NCBI GenBank assembly: GCA_019638615.1
Contig: JAHBTL010000004.1
Coordinates: 62,001 to 126,000 of the forward strand
DNA from: Chitinophagaceae bacterium
GTDB taxonomy: Bacteria > Bacteroidota > Bacteroidia > Chitinophagales > Chitinophagaceae
Reading direction: 5' to 3'
Length of the DNA: 64,000 nucleotides
This document shows positions 40,815 through 48,622 of this stretch, piece by piece. The notes below the pieces were generated by a model. The model saw only the letters and a list, made by a program, of their open reading frames with translations. It did no database searches and was not told the origin of the DNA. How positions within the stretch are numbered: position 1 is the first letter of the stretch; each line of letters begins with the position of its first letter. The translations under genes and the position numbers were made by a program.

Positions 40815-42074
40815 ATGACAGTTCTCATTCGCAAAGCCTTTATCGTTCATCCGGGTTCTCCTTTCAACGGACAGGTAAAAGACATCCTGGTAAAAGACGG
40901 CGTGATCAGTAGTATTCATGACAGCATTACTGAAAAAGCAGATACGGTTATTGAACAGGAAGGACTATACGTGTCGGCAGGCTGGGTAGATGTATTTGCC
41001 CATTTTTGCGACCCCGGTTTTGAGTTTAAAGAAACATTACAAACCGGCGCGGCGGCCGCGGCGGCAGGTGGGTATACGCATGTGCTGGTACTTCCCAACA
41101 CCCAGCCGGTTGTGCACAGCAAAACCCAGGTCGAATACATCAGGGAAAAAAGCCGTTTGCTCCCGGTAAACATCCATCCTATAGGCGCTGCCACAAAGAA
41201 TGCCGAAGGGAAGGAGCTTGCCGAAATGTACGACATGTATACCAGCGGCGCTGTGGCTTTTGGGGATGGAAAAGCGCCGGTACAATCATCGGGTGTAATG
41301 TTAAAGGCGCTGCAATATGTAAAAGCGTTTGATGGCATTGTTATACAAATGCCCGACGATAAAAGCATCGGAACCTATGGTTTGATGAATGAAGGGATCG
41401 TTTCTACCCGGTTGGGACTGCCCGGCAAGCCGGCGATTGCAGAAGAAATGATGATAGTAAGAGACATCGAGTTAACCGGGTATGCCGGATCAAAGCTGCA
41501 TTTTACCGGCGTCAGTTCCGGGAAGTCTTTGCAGTACATTCAGGCTGCCAAACAAAAAGGACTCCAGGTAACCTGCTCTGTTACTCCTTATCATCTTTAT
41601 TTCAGTGATGAAGACCTGATGCAATATGATACCAACCTGAAAGTAAATCCTCCTATACGTACAACTGAAAACAGGCAGGACTTGCTGAAGGCCGTAGAGA
41701 ACGGGTGGGTAGATTGCATCGCTTCGCATCATTTTCCGCAGGAATGGGATAGCAAAACCTGCGAGTTTGAGCATGCAGGTTTTGGAATGACGGGGCTTGA
41801 AACCGCTTTTGGCGTGGCAGGAATAATAGGAATACCAACGGAAAAATGGGTGGAACTCGTCAGCGTCAACCCGCGAAGGATATTCAATTTGCCCGAGGTG
41901 CAGGTAGAAGAAGGCAAACCTGCTGACCTTACCCTTTTTAACCCGGCAATAACCTATCAATTCAATGAGCGGCATATTCAATCAAAATCCCGCAACACAC
42001 CGTTTCTAAACAGGGAATTAAAAGGTAAAGTAATTGGGATTATTAATGGAGAGAAGGTATTTTTGAATAAATAA
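40815..42074 (+). CDS. Degenerate dihydroorotase-like protein (pseudo-dihydroorotase)
   Basis: The 419-residue amidohydrolase-fold protein has the overall dihydroorotase pattern (LPNTQPVV, GLPGKPAIAEE, NPPIRTTENR), but the active site is lost. In DVFAHFCDPG the first zinc His is Phe61 and the substrate Arg is Cys65; the HxE ligand region reads IQMPDD; HxxH is HFTG (Gly231 for His); and the catalytic TDH is SHH (His304 for Asp). It resembles the non-catalytic PyrC-like proteins known to support aspartate transcarbamoylase in some bacteria. A true PyrC must be encoded elsewhere. It is followed by DUF4199 and glycosyltransferase genes. Confidence 0.82.
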   Translation: MTVLIRKAFIVHPGSPFNGQVKDILVKDGVISSIHDSITEKADTVIEQEGLYVSAGWVDVFAHFCDPGFEFKETLQTGAAAAAAGGYTHVLVLPNTQPVVHSKTQVEYIREKSRLLPVNIHPIGAATKNAEGKELAEMYDMYTSGAVAFGDGKAPVQSSGVMLKALQYVKAFDGIVIQMPDDKSIGTYGLMNEGIVSTRLGLPGKPAIAEEMMIVRDIELTGYAGSKLHFTGVSSGKSLQYIQAAKQKGLQVTCSVTPYHLYFSDEDLMQYDTNLKVNPPIRTTENRQDLLKAVENGWVDCIASHHFPQEWDSKTCEFEHAGFGMTGLETAFGVAGIIGIPTEKWVELVSVNPRRIFNLPEVQVEEGKPADLTLFNPAITYQFNERHIQSKSRNTPFLNRELKGKVIGIINGEKVFLNK

Positions 42075-42085
42075 CATGCAGCAAT

Positions 42086-42610
42086 ATGGAAAAAAAACCG
42101 CTGTCTCATATAACGATTGGAGGAATCATCGGAGGGATTATTATCGTTTACTCCATGATCCTGAATTTCATGGAGCTTACTGCCAATAAGCCCCTGGGTT
42201 ATTTAATGTATGCGATTATTCTTGCGGGAATAATAATAGCTGTTAATATGTATGGAAAATCTGTTGATCATACAGCAAGTTTTGGAAAGCTTTTTGTATT
42301 TGGTTTTAAAACTACTGCTGTAGTTACAATATTGGTCATTGCATTTCAGGTTGTTTTTTTCCTGATTTTCCCGGAGTATAAGGAAAAATTCTTTGAAATT
42401 GCCCACGAGCAAATGCTGAAGGAGGGCAAAGCGAATGAAGAACAAATAGAAATGGGTATTCAAATGGTGCGAAAGCTCTTTTGGGTATTTATTATTGGGG
42501 GAACTCTTTTTGGTTTTGTTATGTTTGGGGCCATATCGTCGATCATAGGTGCCGCTGTTACGAAAAAGATACCTCCTCAATCTCCTTTTCAACAACCACC
42601 TTTACAATAA
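42086..42610 (+). CDS. DUF4199 membrane protein
   Basis: A 174-residue protein with about four membrane helices (ITIGGIIGGIIIVYSMILNF, GYLMYAIILAGIIIAV, FGFKTTAVVTILVIAFQVVFFL, LFWVFIIGGTLFGFVMFGAISSIIG) and a charged periplasmic or cytoplasmic loop between helices three and four. The tail KKIPPQSPFQQPPLQ is proline-rich. The pattern is that of DUF4199, common in Bacteroidota and of unknown function. It starts 12 bp after the dihydroorotase-like gene and its stop touches the ATG of the following glycosyltransferase; this DUF4199-glycosyltransferase pair is a recurrent Bacteroidota arrangement, suggesting a shared role. Confidence 0.85.
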   Translation: MEKKPLSHITIGGIIGGIIIVYSMILNFMELTANKPLGYLMYAIILAGIIIAVNMYGKSVDHTASFGKLFVFGFKTTAVVTILVIAFQVVFFLIFPEYKEKFFEIAHEQMLKEGKANEEQIEMGIQMVRKLFWVFIIGGTLFGFVMFGAISSIIGAAVTKKIPPQSPFQQPPLQ

Positions 42611-43552
42611 ATGAATATCAGCATTGTAGTGCCTTTATTTAACGAAGAAGAGTCTTTGCCGGAGTTGTGCGCATGGATTAAAAAGGTGGCGGAGACCCAC
42701 GGGTTTTCGTATGAAATTATATTGGTAGACGATGGGAGTACAGACAGCTCATGGCAGGTAATTGAGGAGCTTCAAATGCAATATGGGTATGTAAGGGGAA
42801 TTAAATTTCAGCGCAACTATGGCAAAAGCGCGGCATTGAATGAAGGTTTTAAAGCAGCACAGGGTGAAGTGGTGATTACAATGGATGCCGATTTACAGGA
42901 TAGCCCTGACGAAATACCTGAGCTGTATAAAATGATTGTAACAGATGGCTATGACCTGGTAAGCGGCTGGAAGAAAAAAAGATACGATTCCACGCTTTCA
43001 AAAAATATTCCATCTAAATTTTTTAATGCCGTAACCCGCTCTATGTCCGGCATACAATTGCATGATTTTAACTGCGGGTTAAAATCGTATAAAAAGAAGG
43101 TAATTAAAAGTATAGAAATATACGGCGAAATGCACAGGTATATTCCTGTACTGGCCAAGTGGGCCGGGTTTAGAAAAATTGGCGAAAAGGTAGTAGAACA
43201 TCGTCCCCGTAAATATGGAGTGACCAAATTTGGATGGGAACGTTTTATCAATGGCTTCCTGGATCTTGCTTCCATCATGTTTGTGAGCAGGTTTGGAAAA
43301 AAACCCATGCATTTTTTCGGGCTTTGGGGAACCTTTGCTTTTATTATTGGCATTGCTGTAAGTATTTACCTGGTCATCAGCAAATTTGTAAACCCGGAAT
43401 ATGCGCTCACCAATCGTCCCGGTTTTTTTCTGGCGCTTACTATGATAACATTAGGTTCCCAATTTTTCCTCGCAGGTTTTGTGGGTGAATTAATTGCACG
43501 CAATTCCCCGGAAAGGAACAACTATCTTATTGAAAAAAAGATAGGTTTGTAG
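42611..43552 (+). CDS. Family 2 glycosyltransferase, DPM1/GtrB-like, with two C-terminal membrane helices
   Basis: The 313-residue protein opens with MNISIVVPLFNEEESLPELC, then has ILVDDGSTDSSWQVIEE, MDADLQDSPDEIPEL (the metal-binding DxD) and the catalytic region FNCGLKSYKKKVIKSI, all as in polyprenyl-phosphate sugar synthases. Two membrane helices near the C-terminus (FGLWGTFAFIIGIAVSIYL, FFLALTMITLGSQFFLAGF) anchor it. It probably makes undecaprenyl-phosphate-linked sugar at the inner membrane. Its ATG directly follows the stop of the DUF4199 gene. Confidence 0.92.
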   Translation: MNISIVVPLFNEEESLPELCAWIKKVAETHGFSYEIILVDDGSTDSSWQVIEELQMQYGYVRGIKFQRNYGKSAALNEGFKAAQGEVVITMDADLQDSPDEIPELYKMIVTDGYDLVSGWKKKRYDSTLSKNIPSKFFNAVTRSMSGIQLHDFNCGLKSYKKKVIKSIEIYGEMHRYIPVLAKWAGFRKIGEKVVEHRPRKYGVTKFGWERFINGFLDLASIMFVSRFGKKPMHFFGLWGTFAFIIGIAVSIYLVISKFVNPEYALTNRPGFFLALTMITLGSQFFLAGFVGELIARNSPERNNYLIEKKIGL

Positions 43553-43593
43553 TTTTACCATAATTTTTTTGTAAAACCTCTTACCCGTCAGCT

Positions 43594-44748
43594 TTGAATA
43601 ATACCGGCAATAAAAAAATTGTGATCATCGGTCCCGCGCATCCGCTGCGCGGGGGGCTTGCTTCGTATGACGAACGGCTGGCAAGGCAGTTCCAGCAGAT
43701 GGGGTGGGATACGCATATCTATACTTTTTCTCTTCAGTATCCTGGTTTTCTATTCCCGGGCACCACGCAATATTCTTCCGAGCCTGCTCCGGCCGACCTT
43801 ACTATTCATGTAAGGATCAATTCGGTGAACCCGCTCAACTGGCTGTCGATAGGCAACGAATTGAAAAGAATGCGACCGGCTGTTATTGTAGTGCGGTACT
43901 GGCTGCCCTTTATGGGCGCCTGCCTGGGTACTATATTAAGAAGAGCCAGGAAAAATAAAATAACACGGGTGGTATGCATTGCCGATAATATTTTTCCGCA
44001 CGAAAAACGACCGGGCGACAACCTGCTTACCCGGTATTTTTTAAAAAGTGTAGACGCGTTTATCACCATGAGCGAAAAGGTGCTGGCTGATTTGAAGACG
44101 ATAGAAAAGTCAAAGCCATCCAGGTTTGTACCACACCCTTTATATGATAGTTTTGGAGAAAAAGTTTCGCAGGAAACCGCGAGAGAAAAATTAGGGTTGG
44201 CTGAGTACGGCAGGATCGTTTTGTTTTTCGGATTTATACGTAAATACAAAGGGCTTGATATGTTGCTGGATGCCATGAAAATGGTAAAAGACCTGCAGCA
44301 ACAGAAGGGTACAGAACCTGTTTACCTGGTCGTGGCAGGAGAGTTTTATGAAGATGCCCGTCCTTACCTTGACCAGATCGCACAAAATAATATTTCGGAT
44401 ACAGTGATCCTTAAAACCGCGTTTGTGCCGGATAGTGAAGTGAAATATTATTTGTGCGCGGCAGATGTGGTAGTGCAGCCATACCGCAATGCTACTCAAA
44501 GCGGCGTTACGCCACTGGCATATCATTTTGAACGTCCAATGATTGTTACCAACGTAGGCGGACTTACCGCTATGGTACCGGATGGTATCGTGGGTTTGAT
44601 AGCCGAAGCGGATAGTCGCTCGCTCGCGGAAAAAATAATGCAGTTTTTTGAAACGGGTGCCGATCATTTTGTGCCCGGCTTACAGGAGGAGAAGAAAAAA
44701 TATACCTGGGATAAAATTGCCAATGCTATTATTGAATTAAGCAGTTGA
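43594..44748 (+). CDS. Family 4 glycosyltransferase with TTG start
   Basis: TTG at 43594 is the only start between an in-frame stop at 43561 and the conserved opening NKKIVIIGPAHPLRGGLASYDERLARQF, so it is taken as the start codon. The 384-residue GT-B fold has the nucleotide-sugar site GRIVLFFGFIRKYKGLDMLLDAM and the acidic motif YRNATQSGVTPLAYHFERPMIVTNVGG, where family 4 enzymes hold the EX7E pair. It lies in the surface-glycan gene group, 41 bp after the GT2 gene, and is followed by a mobile element and then the heptose genes. Confidence 0.9.
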   Translation: MNNTGNKKIVIIGPAHPLRGGLASYDERLARQFQQMGWDTHIYTFSLQYPGFLFPGTTQYSSEPAPADLTIHVRINSVNPLNWLSIGNELKRMRPAVIVVRYWLPFMGACLGTILRRARKNKITRVVCIADNIFPHEKRPGDNLLTRYFLKSVDAFITMSEKVLADLKTIEKSKPSRFVPHPLYDSFGEKVSQETAREKLGLAEYGRIVLFFGFIRKYKGLDMLLDAMKMVKDLQQQKGTEPVYLVVAGEFYEDARPYLDQIAQNNISDTVILKTAFVPDSEVKYYLCAADVVVQPYRNATQSGVTPLAYHFERPMIVTNVGGLTAMVPDGIVGLIAEADSRSLAEKIMQFFETGADHFVPGLQEEKKKYTWDKIANAIIELSS

Positions 44749-44768
44749 TGTGTTATGGATATGTATTC

Positions 44769-44903
44769 GGGTACATTCCAAATACTCCATATAGAAATTG
44801 CCGCAGATGCGCAGATTTAATCTGTGCATCTGCGGCTAAAAAATCCAGGGTATATCCCTTGTTTTGCGGGCTTGTGCCAGCGGGGCTAATTTGGAATGCA
44901 CCC
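44769..44903. mobile_element. 135-bp MITE-like element carrying the palindromic core
   Basis: The ends are GGGTACATTCCAAAT (44769-44783) and ATTTGGAATGCACCC (44889-44903), one mismatch in 15. Flanking octamers ATGTATTC (44761-44768) and ATGTCTTC (44904-44911) agree at 7 of 8 bases. The palindromic core (GCCGCAGATGC...GCATCTGCGGC) is at 44800-44836. Its right end recurs at 54976. It sits between the GT4 and heptose kinase genes. Confidence 0.75.
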
Positions 44904-44975
44904 ATGTCTTCAGGCAGGCTACAATACTCCCGAAATCCGCTTACCTTTGCGCATAATAAATTTTTCAACGAGCAG

Positions 44976-45998
44976 ATGATCTACAGGAGTAAGGCGCCAT
45001 TACGGATAGGCCTGGCAGGCGGGGGAACGGATGTAAGTCCCTATTGTGATTTGTATGGAGGCGCTATATTGAACGCTACAGTTTCATTGTATGCTTACGC
45101 GAATATTGAGCCCGTAAGCGACCCGGCAATAACATTGCATGCCGCTGACCGGAAAGAAACGCTTGCTTTTGAAAAAAGCAAAACCTTACCCCTGGATGGT
45201 AGGCTTGATCTGCTGAAGGGTGTATACAACAGGATACAGAAAGACTATGGGTTTCCGGATACTGGTTTTAAGCTGCATACTTTTGTAGACGCGCCGGCGG
45301 GATCCGGTTTGGGAACGTCTTCCACCCTGGTGGTTGCGGTTATCGGGGCTTTTGCCGAAATGTTAAAGCTTCCTTTGGGTGAATATGATATCGCGCAATA
45401 CGCGTACGAAATTGAACGGAAAGACATTCAACTGGCGGGAGGAAGGCAGGATCAGTATGCCGCTACTTTTGGGGGCGTGAATTATATGGAGTTTTATGAA
45501 GAAGACAAGGTGATCGTAAATCCCTTGCGCATTAAACCGGAATATTTAAGCGAGCTGGAAAACAACCTGGTTTTATTTTTCACGGCTACCAGCAGGGAAT
45601 CTGCCACGATCATTAAAGAACAACAAAAAAATGTGCATGAGAAAAAGGATAGTTCTATAGAAGCTATGCACCAGTTAAAAGAGCAAAGTCGCCGCATGAA
45701 AGAGGCGTTGTTGAAAGGCAGGTTGAATGAAATAGGTGAGATACTGGATTTCGGATTTCAGCAGAAGAGAAAAATGGCGGCGAATATTTCCAATAGTATA
45801 ATTGAAGAGATTTATGAAAGCGCCAAAAAAGCAGGGGCTTCGGGTGGGAAAATATCCGGTGCAGGCGGCGGAGGGTTTATGATTTTTTATTGCCCCGGCA
45901 ACAGCCGTTATAATGTAATAGAGGCTTTGCAAAAGCTGGGAGGGGAGGTAAAGCAATACAGCTTTACAAAATATGGATTGAGCACGTGGTCGGTGTAA
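44976..45998 (+). CDS. hddA: D-glycero-D-manno-heptose 7-phosphate kinase (GHMP kinase)
   Basis: The ATG at 44976 (MIYRSKAPLRIGLAGGGTDVSPYCDLYGG) gives the standard start of heptose kinases; earlier in-frame starts would run through the mobile element. The 340-residue GHMP kinase has the ATP loop PAGSGLGTSSTLVVAVIGAF and the late motif KISGAGGGGFMIFYC. It phosphorylates D-glycero-D-manno-heptose 7-phosphate at C1. The genes for the other three steps to GDP-heptose follow at once on the same strand, which supports HddA rather than a fucose or galactose kinase. Confidence 0.88.
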   Translation: MIYRSKAPLRIGLAGGGTDVSPYCDLYGGAILNATVSLYAYANIEPVSDPAITLHAADRKETLAFEKSKTLPLDGRLDLLKGVYNRIQKDYGFPDTGFKLHTFVDAPAGSGLGTSSTLVVAVIGAFAEMLKLPLGEYDIAQYAYEIERKDIQLAGGRQDQYAATFGGVNYMEFYEEDKVIVNPLRIKPEYLSELENNLVLFFTATSRESATIIKEQQKNVHEKKDSSIEAMHQLKEQSRRMKEALLKGRLNEIGEILDFGFQQKRKMAANISNSIIEEIYESAKKAGASGGKISGAGGGGFMIFYCPGNSRYNVIEALQKLGGEVKQYSFTKYGLSTWSV

Positions 45999-46002
45999 GA
46001 GG

Positions 46003-46122
46003 ATGCAGGATTCGAGATTTGAAATTTGAGATTAGGAAATTGAGGTTTCGAGTTTCAGGTTGCAGGTCACAAGTTCGGGTATGTGAATACATAAATCTTA
46101 AATTTCAAATCTCAAATAATTC
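46003..46122. repeat. AT-rich inverted repeat between hddA and gmhA
   Basis: GATTCGAGATTTGAAATTT (46009-46027) is mirrored at the right end by AAATTTCAAATCTCAAAT (near 46102-46119), making a long stem with a ~70-nt interior of related phrases (GAGGTTTCGAGTTTCAGGTTGCAGG). The left arm matches 15517-15535 in the his operon with one change. It has no T-run, so read-through is expected. Confidence 0.55.
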
Positions 46123-46707
46123 ATGTTAGCTAAAATAAAAGATATTGTCAGCGCTTCTATCGACGTAAAGCAACAGGTACTGGCAGATGAGGGCCTGTTG
46201 AAAACCATCGAAGCCGTTACACATATGATCACGCAGGCATTCAGGAATGGCAACAAAGTATTGTTTTGCGGAAATGGCGGCAGCGCTGCCGACGCTCAGC
46301 ACCTGGCGGCGGAATTCAGCGGCAGATTTTATATTGACCGCGATGCATTGCCTGCGGAAGCCTTGCATGTAAATACATCCTATCTTACGGCTGTTGCCAA
46401 TGATTATAGTTACGATGTGATCTATGCCCGTCTTATAAAAGGTACCGGCAACAAAGGCGATATACTGGTAGGATTGTCTACCTCGGGCAATTCAAAAAAC
46501 ATAGTGCTGGCATTTGAGCAGGCCAAAGCCAATGGAATGATTACAGTTGGTTTTACAGGCGCTACCGGCGGCAAAATGAAAGCTGTGAGCGATTACCTGG
46601 TAAACGTACCTTCTGCCGATACTCCCCGCATCCAGGAATCGCACATATTGCTTGGACATATCGTGTGCCAGTTGGTGGAAGAGCAGTATTTTACTTCCGG
46701 AAAATAG
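46123..46707 (+). CDS. gmhA: Sedoheptulose-7-phosphate isomerase
   Basis: The 194-residue SIS-domain protein has the GmhA signature LFCGNGGSAADAQHLAAEFSGRF (residues 47-69), the ligand loop VGLSTSGNSKNIVLAFEQAK and ADTPRIQESHILLGHIVCQLVEEQYF. GmhA converts sedoheptulose 7-phosphate to D-glycero-D-manno-heptose 7-phosphate, the first step to activated heptose. It lies between the heptose kinase and guanylyltransferase genes and its stop is 16 bp before the latter. Confidence 0.94.
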   Translation: MLAKIKDIVSASIDVKQQVLADEGLLKTIEAVTHMITQAFRNGNKVLFCGNGGSAADAQHLAAEFSGRFYIDRDALPAEALHVNTSYLTAVANDYSYDVIYARLIKGTGNKGDILVGLSTSGNSKNIVLAFEQAKANGMITVGFTGATGGKMKAVSDYLVNVPSADTPRIQESHILLGHIVCQLVEEQYFTSGK

Positions 46708-46723
46708 TATTTTCATTTTTAAC

Positions 46724-47428
46724 ATGCAGCAAAATATTACAGAAGCCATTATACTTGCAGGAGGGCTGGGAACACGCTTAAGAAGCGCGGTGCCGGATGT
46801 GCCCAAATGCATGGCGCCCGTCAATGGCCGGCCTTTTATTACATGGGTAATAGACCATTTGAAAGAGCAGGGCATTGAGCATTTTGTTTTTGCGCTGGGA
46901 TATAAAAACGAAGCTTTCCTGGAGTTGCTTGACCGGTATTTTCCTGCCGGCAACTATCGTATTTCGGTTGAAGAAGAGCCTTTGGGCACAGGGGGAGCTG
47001 TACAGTTGGCCTGCTCAAAAATAAAAGGCAGCCAGGTAGTGGTGGCCAATGGAGATACGTTGTTCAGGGTAAATATGAAAGAAGTAGCCGCTTTTCATTT
47101 TTACAAAAAAGCGGCGTGCACACTGACATTGAAACCTATGAAAGATTTTAGCCGTTACGGAGCTGTGGAAACAGGTCCGGATGCTGCCATCAGCCATTTC
47201 AGGGAAAAGCAATATTTCCCCGAAGGGTTGATCAATGGTGGTGTATATGTGCTGGATAAGCACTTATTCCTGTCAAAAAAATTACCCTCACAGTTCTCTT
47301 TTGAAAAAGATTTTCTTGAAAAATTTTACACAGAGGGTAATATATATGGTATAGTGCAGGACGTTTATTTTATCGATATAGGCATCCCGGAAGATTATGC
47401 AAGAGCCGGGGAGGAGCTGATTGGGTGA
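46724..47428 (+). CDS. hddC: D-glycero-D-manno-heptose 1-phosphate guanylyltransferase
   Basis: The ATG at 46724 (MQQNITEAIILAGGLGTRLRS) is chosen; a longer start would overlap gmhA. The 234-residue nucleotidyltransferase has the LAGGLGTRLR loop (11-19), PKCMAPVNGRPFITWVIDHL, EEEPLGTGGAVQLA and VVANGDTLF. In this cluster it should add GMP to heptose 1-phosphate to give GDP-heptose. The ADP-heptose route uses a fused HldE instead and nothing like it is present here. The stop overlaps the left end of a palindromic element. Confidence 0.87.
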   Translation: MQQNITEAIILAGGLGTRLRSAVPDVPKCMAPVNGRPFITWVIDHLKEQGIEHFVFALGYKNEAFLELLDRYFPAGNYRISVEEEPLGTGGAVQLACSKIKGSQVVVANGDTLFRVNMKEVAAFHFYKKAACTLTLKPMKDFSRYGAVETGPDAAISHFREKQYFPEGLINGGVYVLDKHLFLSKKLPSQFSFEKDFLEKFYTEGNIYGIVQDVYFIDIGIPEDYARAGEELIG

Positions 47429-47544
47429 GGGTATACTTAAAATTGTCAGGGCAGTGGCACCTGCAAAACATAGAAAATGCCCTGGTTTTTTTAGCCGCAG
47501 ATGCACAGATTAAATCTGCGCATCTGCGGCAATTTCCGGAAAAT
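47429..47544. repeat. Palindromic-core element between hddC and gmhB
   Basis: The left end GGGTATACTTAAAATTGTC (47429) resembles the arms of the element at 12988 (GGGTACATTTAAAATTGTCG). The core (GCCGCAGATGC...GCATCTGCGGC) is at 47494-47530 and is near perfect. A T7 run precedes it on this strand, so the hairpin is not a terminator in either direction. The right end is not resolved and no target duplication was seen. Confidence 0.6.
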
Positions 47545-47583
47545 CGTGGACGTAATCCTCAAAAAATATATCATTGTAATAAT

Positions 47584-48153
47584 ATGATTCCTTTCGAAAA
47601 AATTAACAAAAGCTGGACCTTGTTTTTAGACCGCGATGGTGTGGTGAATGTGGAGGTGGTTGGGGATTATATTACCCGTTGGGAAGACTTTCATTTTTAT
47701 GAAGGTGTGCCGGAGGCATTAAAAATATTCAGCGGTAGGTTTGGGAGAATAATTATGGTTACCAACCAGCGCGGAGTAAGTAAAGGATTAATGACTGAAC
47801 AGGATTTAAAAGATATTCACCTGAATATGCTGGGAAATATTGAGGCTCGTGGAGGCAGGATCGATAAGATTTATTATTGCATTGAAATGGAAGGCCCTAA
47901 CCGCAAACCCAACCCCGGCATGGGATGGATGGCAAAGAAGGATTTTCCCGGTATTGAATTCAGCAAATCGGTGATGATAGGAAATACAATGGGCGACATG
48001 GAGTTTGGAAAAAATATAGGCGCCTACACTATTTTTATTGCTACCAACAGGCTGCCCCCCGAGCTACCCGATCGGTTTACTGATGCCGTCTATCCGTCTT
48101 TAGTGAGTGTGGCGAGAGAAATGAAAAGAAAAAATGAAAGTTGGAACAGGTAG
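47584..48153 (+). CDS. gmhB: D-glycero-D-manno-heptose 1,7-bisphosphate 7-phosphatase (HAD)
   Basis: The ATG at 47584 is used; the longer frame runs back through the palindromic element. The 189-residue HAD phosphatase has LFLDRDGVVNVEVVGDYI (Asp16 and Asp18), MVTNQRGVSKGL and MIGNTMGDMEFGKNIGAY. GmhB removes the 7-phosphate before guanylylation. The zinc-binding Cys/His loop of the E. coli enzyme is not evident: the region reads CIEMEGPNRKPNPGM. It completes the GDP-heptose gene set. Confidence 0.87.
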   Translation: MIPFEKINKSWTLFLDRDGVVNVEVVGDYITRWEDFHFYEGVPEALKIFSGRFGRIIMVTNQRGVSKGLMTEQDLKDIHLNMLGNIEARGGRIDKIYYCIEMEGPNRKPNPGMGWMAKKDFPGIEFSKSVMIGNTMGDMEFGKNIGAYTIFIATNRLPPELPDRFTDAVYPSLVSVAREMKRKNESWNR

Positions 48154-48622
48154 ATCATGCACTTTTTTTACAGGGGCTTTTAGCACAAAAAACTGTGCTC
48201 AAAGCCAAAGCTCCGAGACACAGTTCATCGTGAAATTTCCACTGTTCCTGGTTTTTCACAGACTGTCTTCGCCCCTTTGAATAAGATTAAAACATTACCT
48301 TATTAGTTTGGTAAATGATCCGGGTGATAATAGTAAATGCGATGAGCTTTCGTATTACACGAACGTTGCATTAACATGTGAATAATCCTGTTAAAAACTG
48401 TTTTCCGATTTAAGTCGCACCTGGGTCTTCATGTAAAGCCGTTGCGGGCAGCTATGAGACCCTGGCGCTAGAGATTAGCCGGGGTCTCACCCATCACACA
48501 ATTGCCTTGCTGTGAAGACCCCCGGCGAGACTGTTACAAAAAAGCAAACATTTGTTTATTTTCGGGCATTCCATGTACTTTTATACCCGATACGGCGTCT
48601 TACAATTACAAAATATACCTGT
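48154..48622. other. Intergenic region with nested inverted repeats at 48423-48521
   Basis: No gene is seen. Two sets of arms are nested: GGGTCTTCA/TGAAGACCC (48423-48431, 48513-48521) outside and TGAGACCC/GGGTCTCA (48455-48462, 48482-48489) inside. A separate small hairpin, AGCACA/TGTGCT, lies at 48182-48199. The 99-bp nested structure could be a structured RNA or a recombination site; nothing in it matches an attC end. Confidence 0.5.

Noticed and set aside
44745-44975. N-terminal extension of the heptose kinase
   Set aside because: The extension would be read from the mobile element, and kinases of this family start at MIYRSKAPLRIGLAGG.
47494-47530. The 37-bp palindrome as a transcription terminator
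   Set aside because: The T-run lies before, not after, the hairpin on the coding strand, and the opposite reading gives CAATTTCC without a T-run.
48423-48521. Integron attC site
   Set aside because: The nested inverted repeat lacks the conserved GTTRRRY/RYYYAAC ends, and there is no integrase or cassette array.
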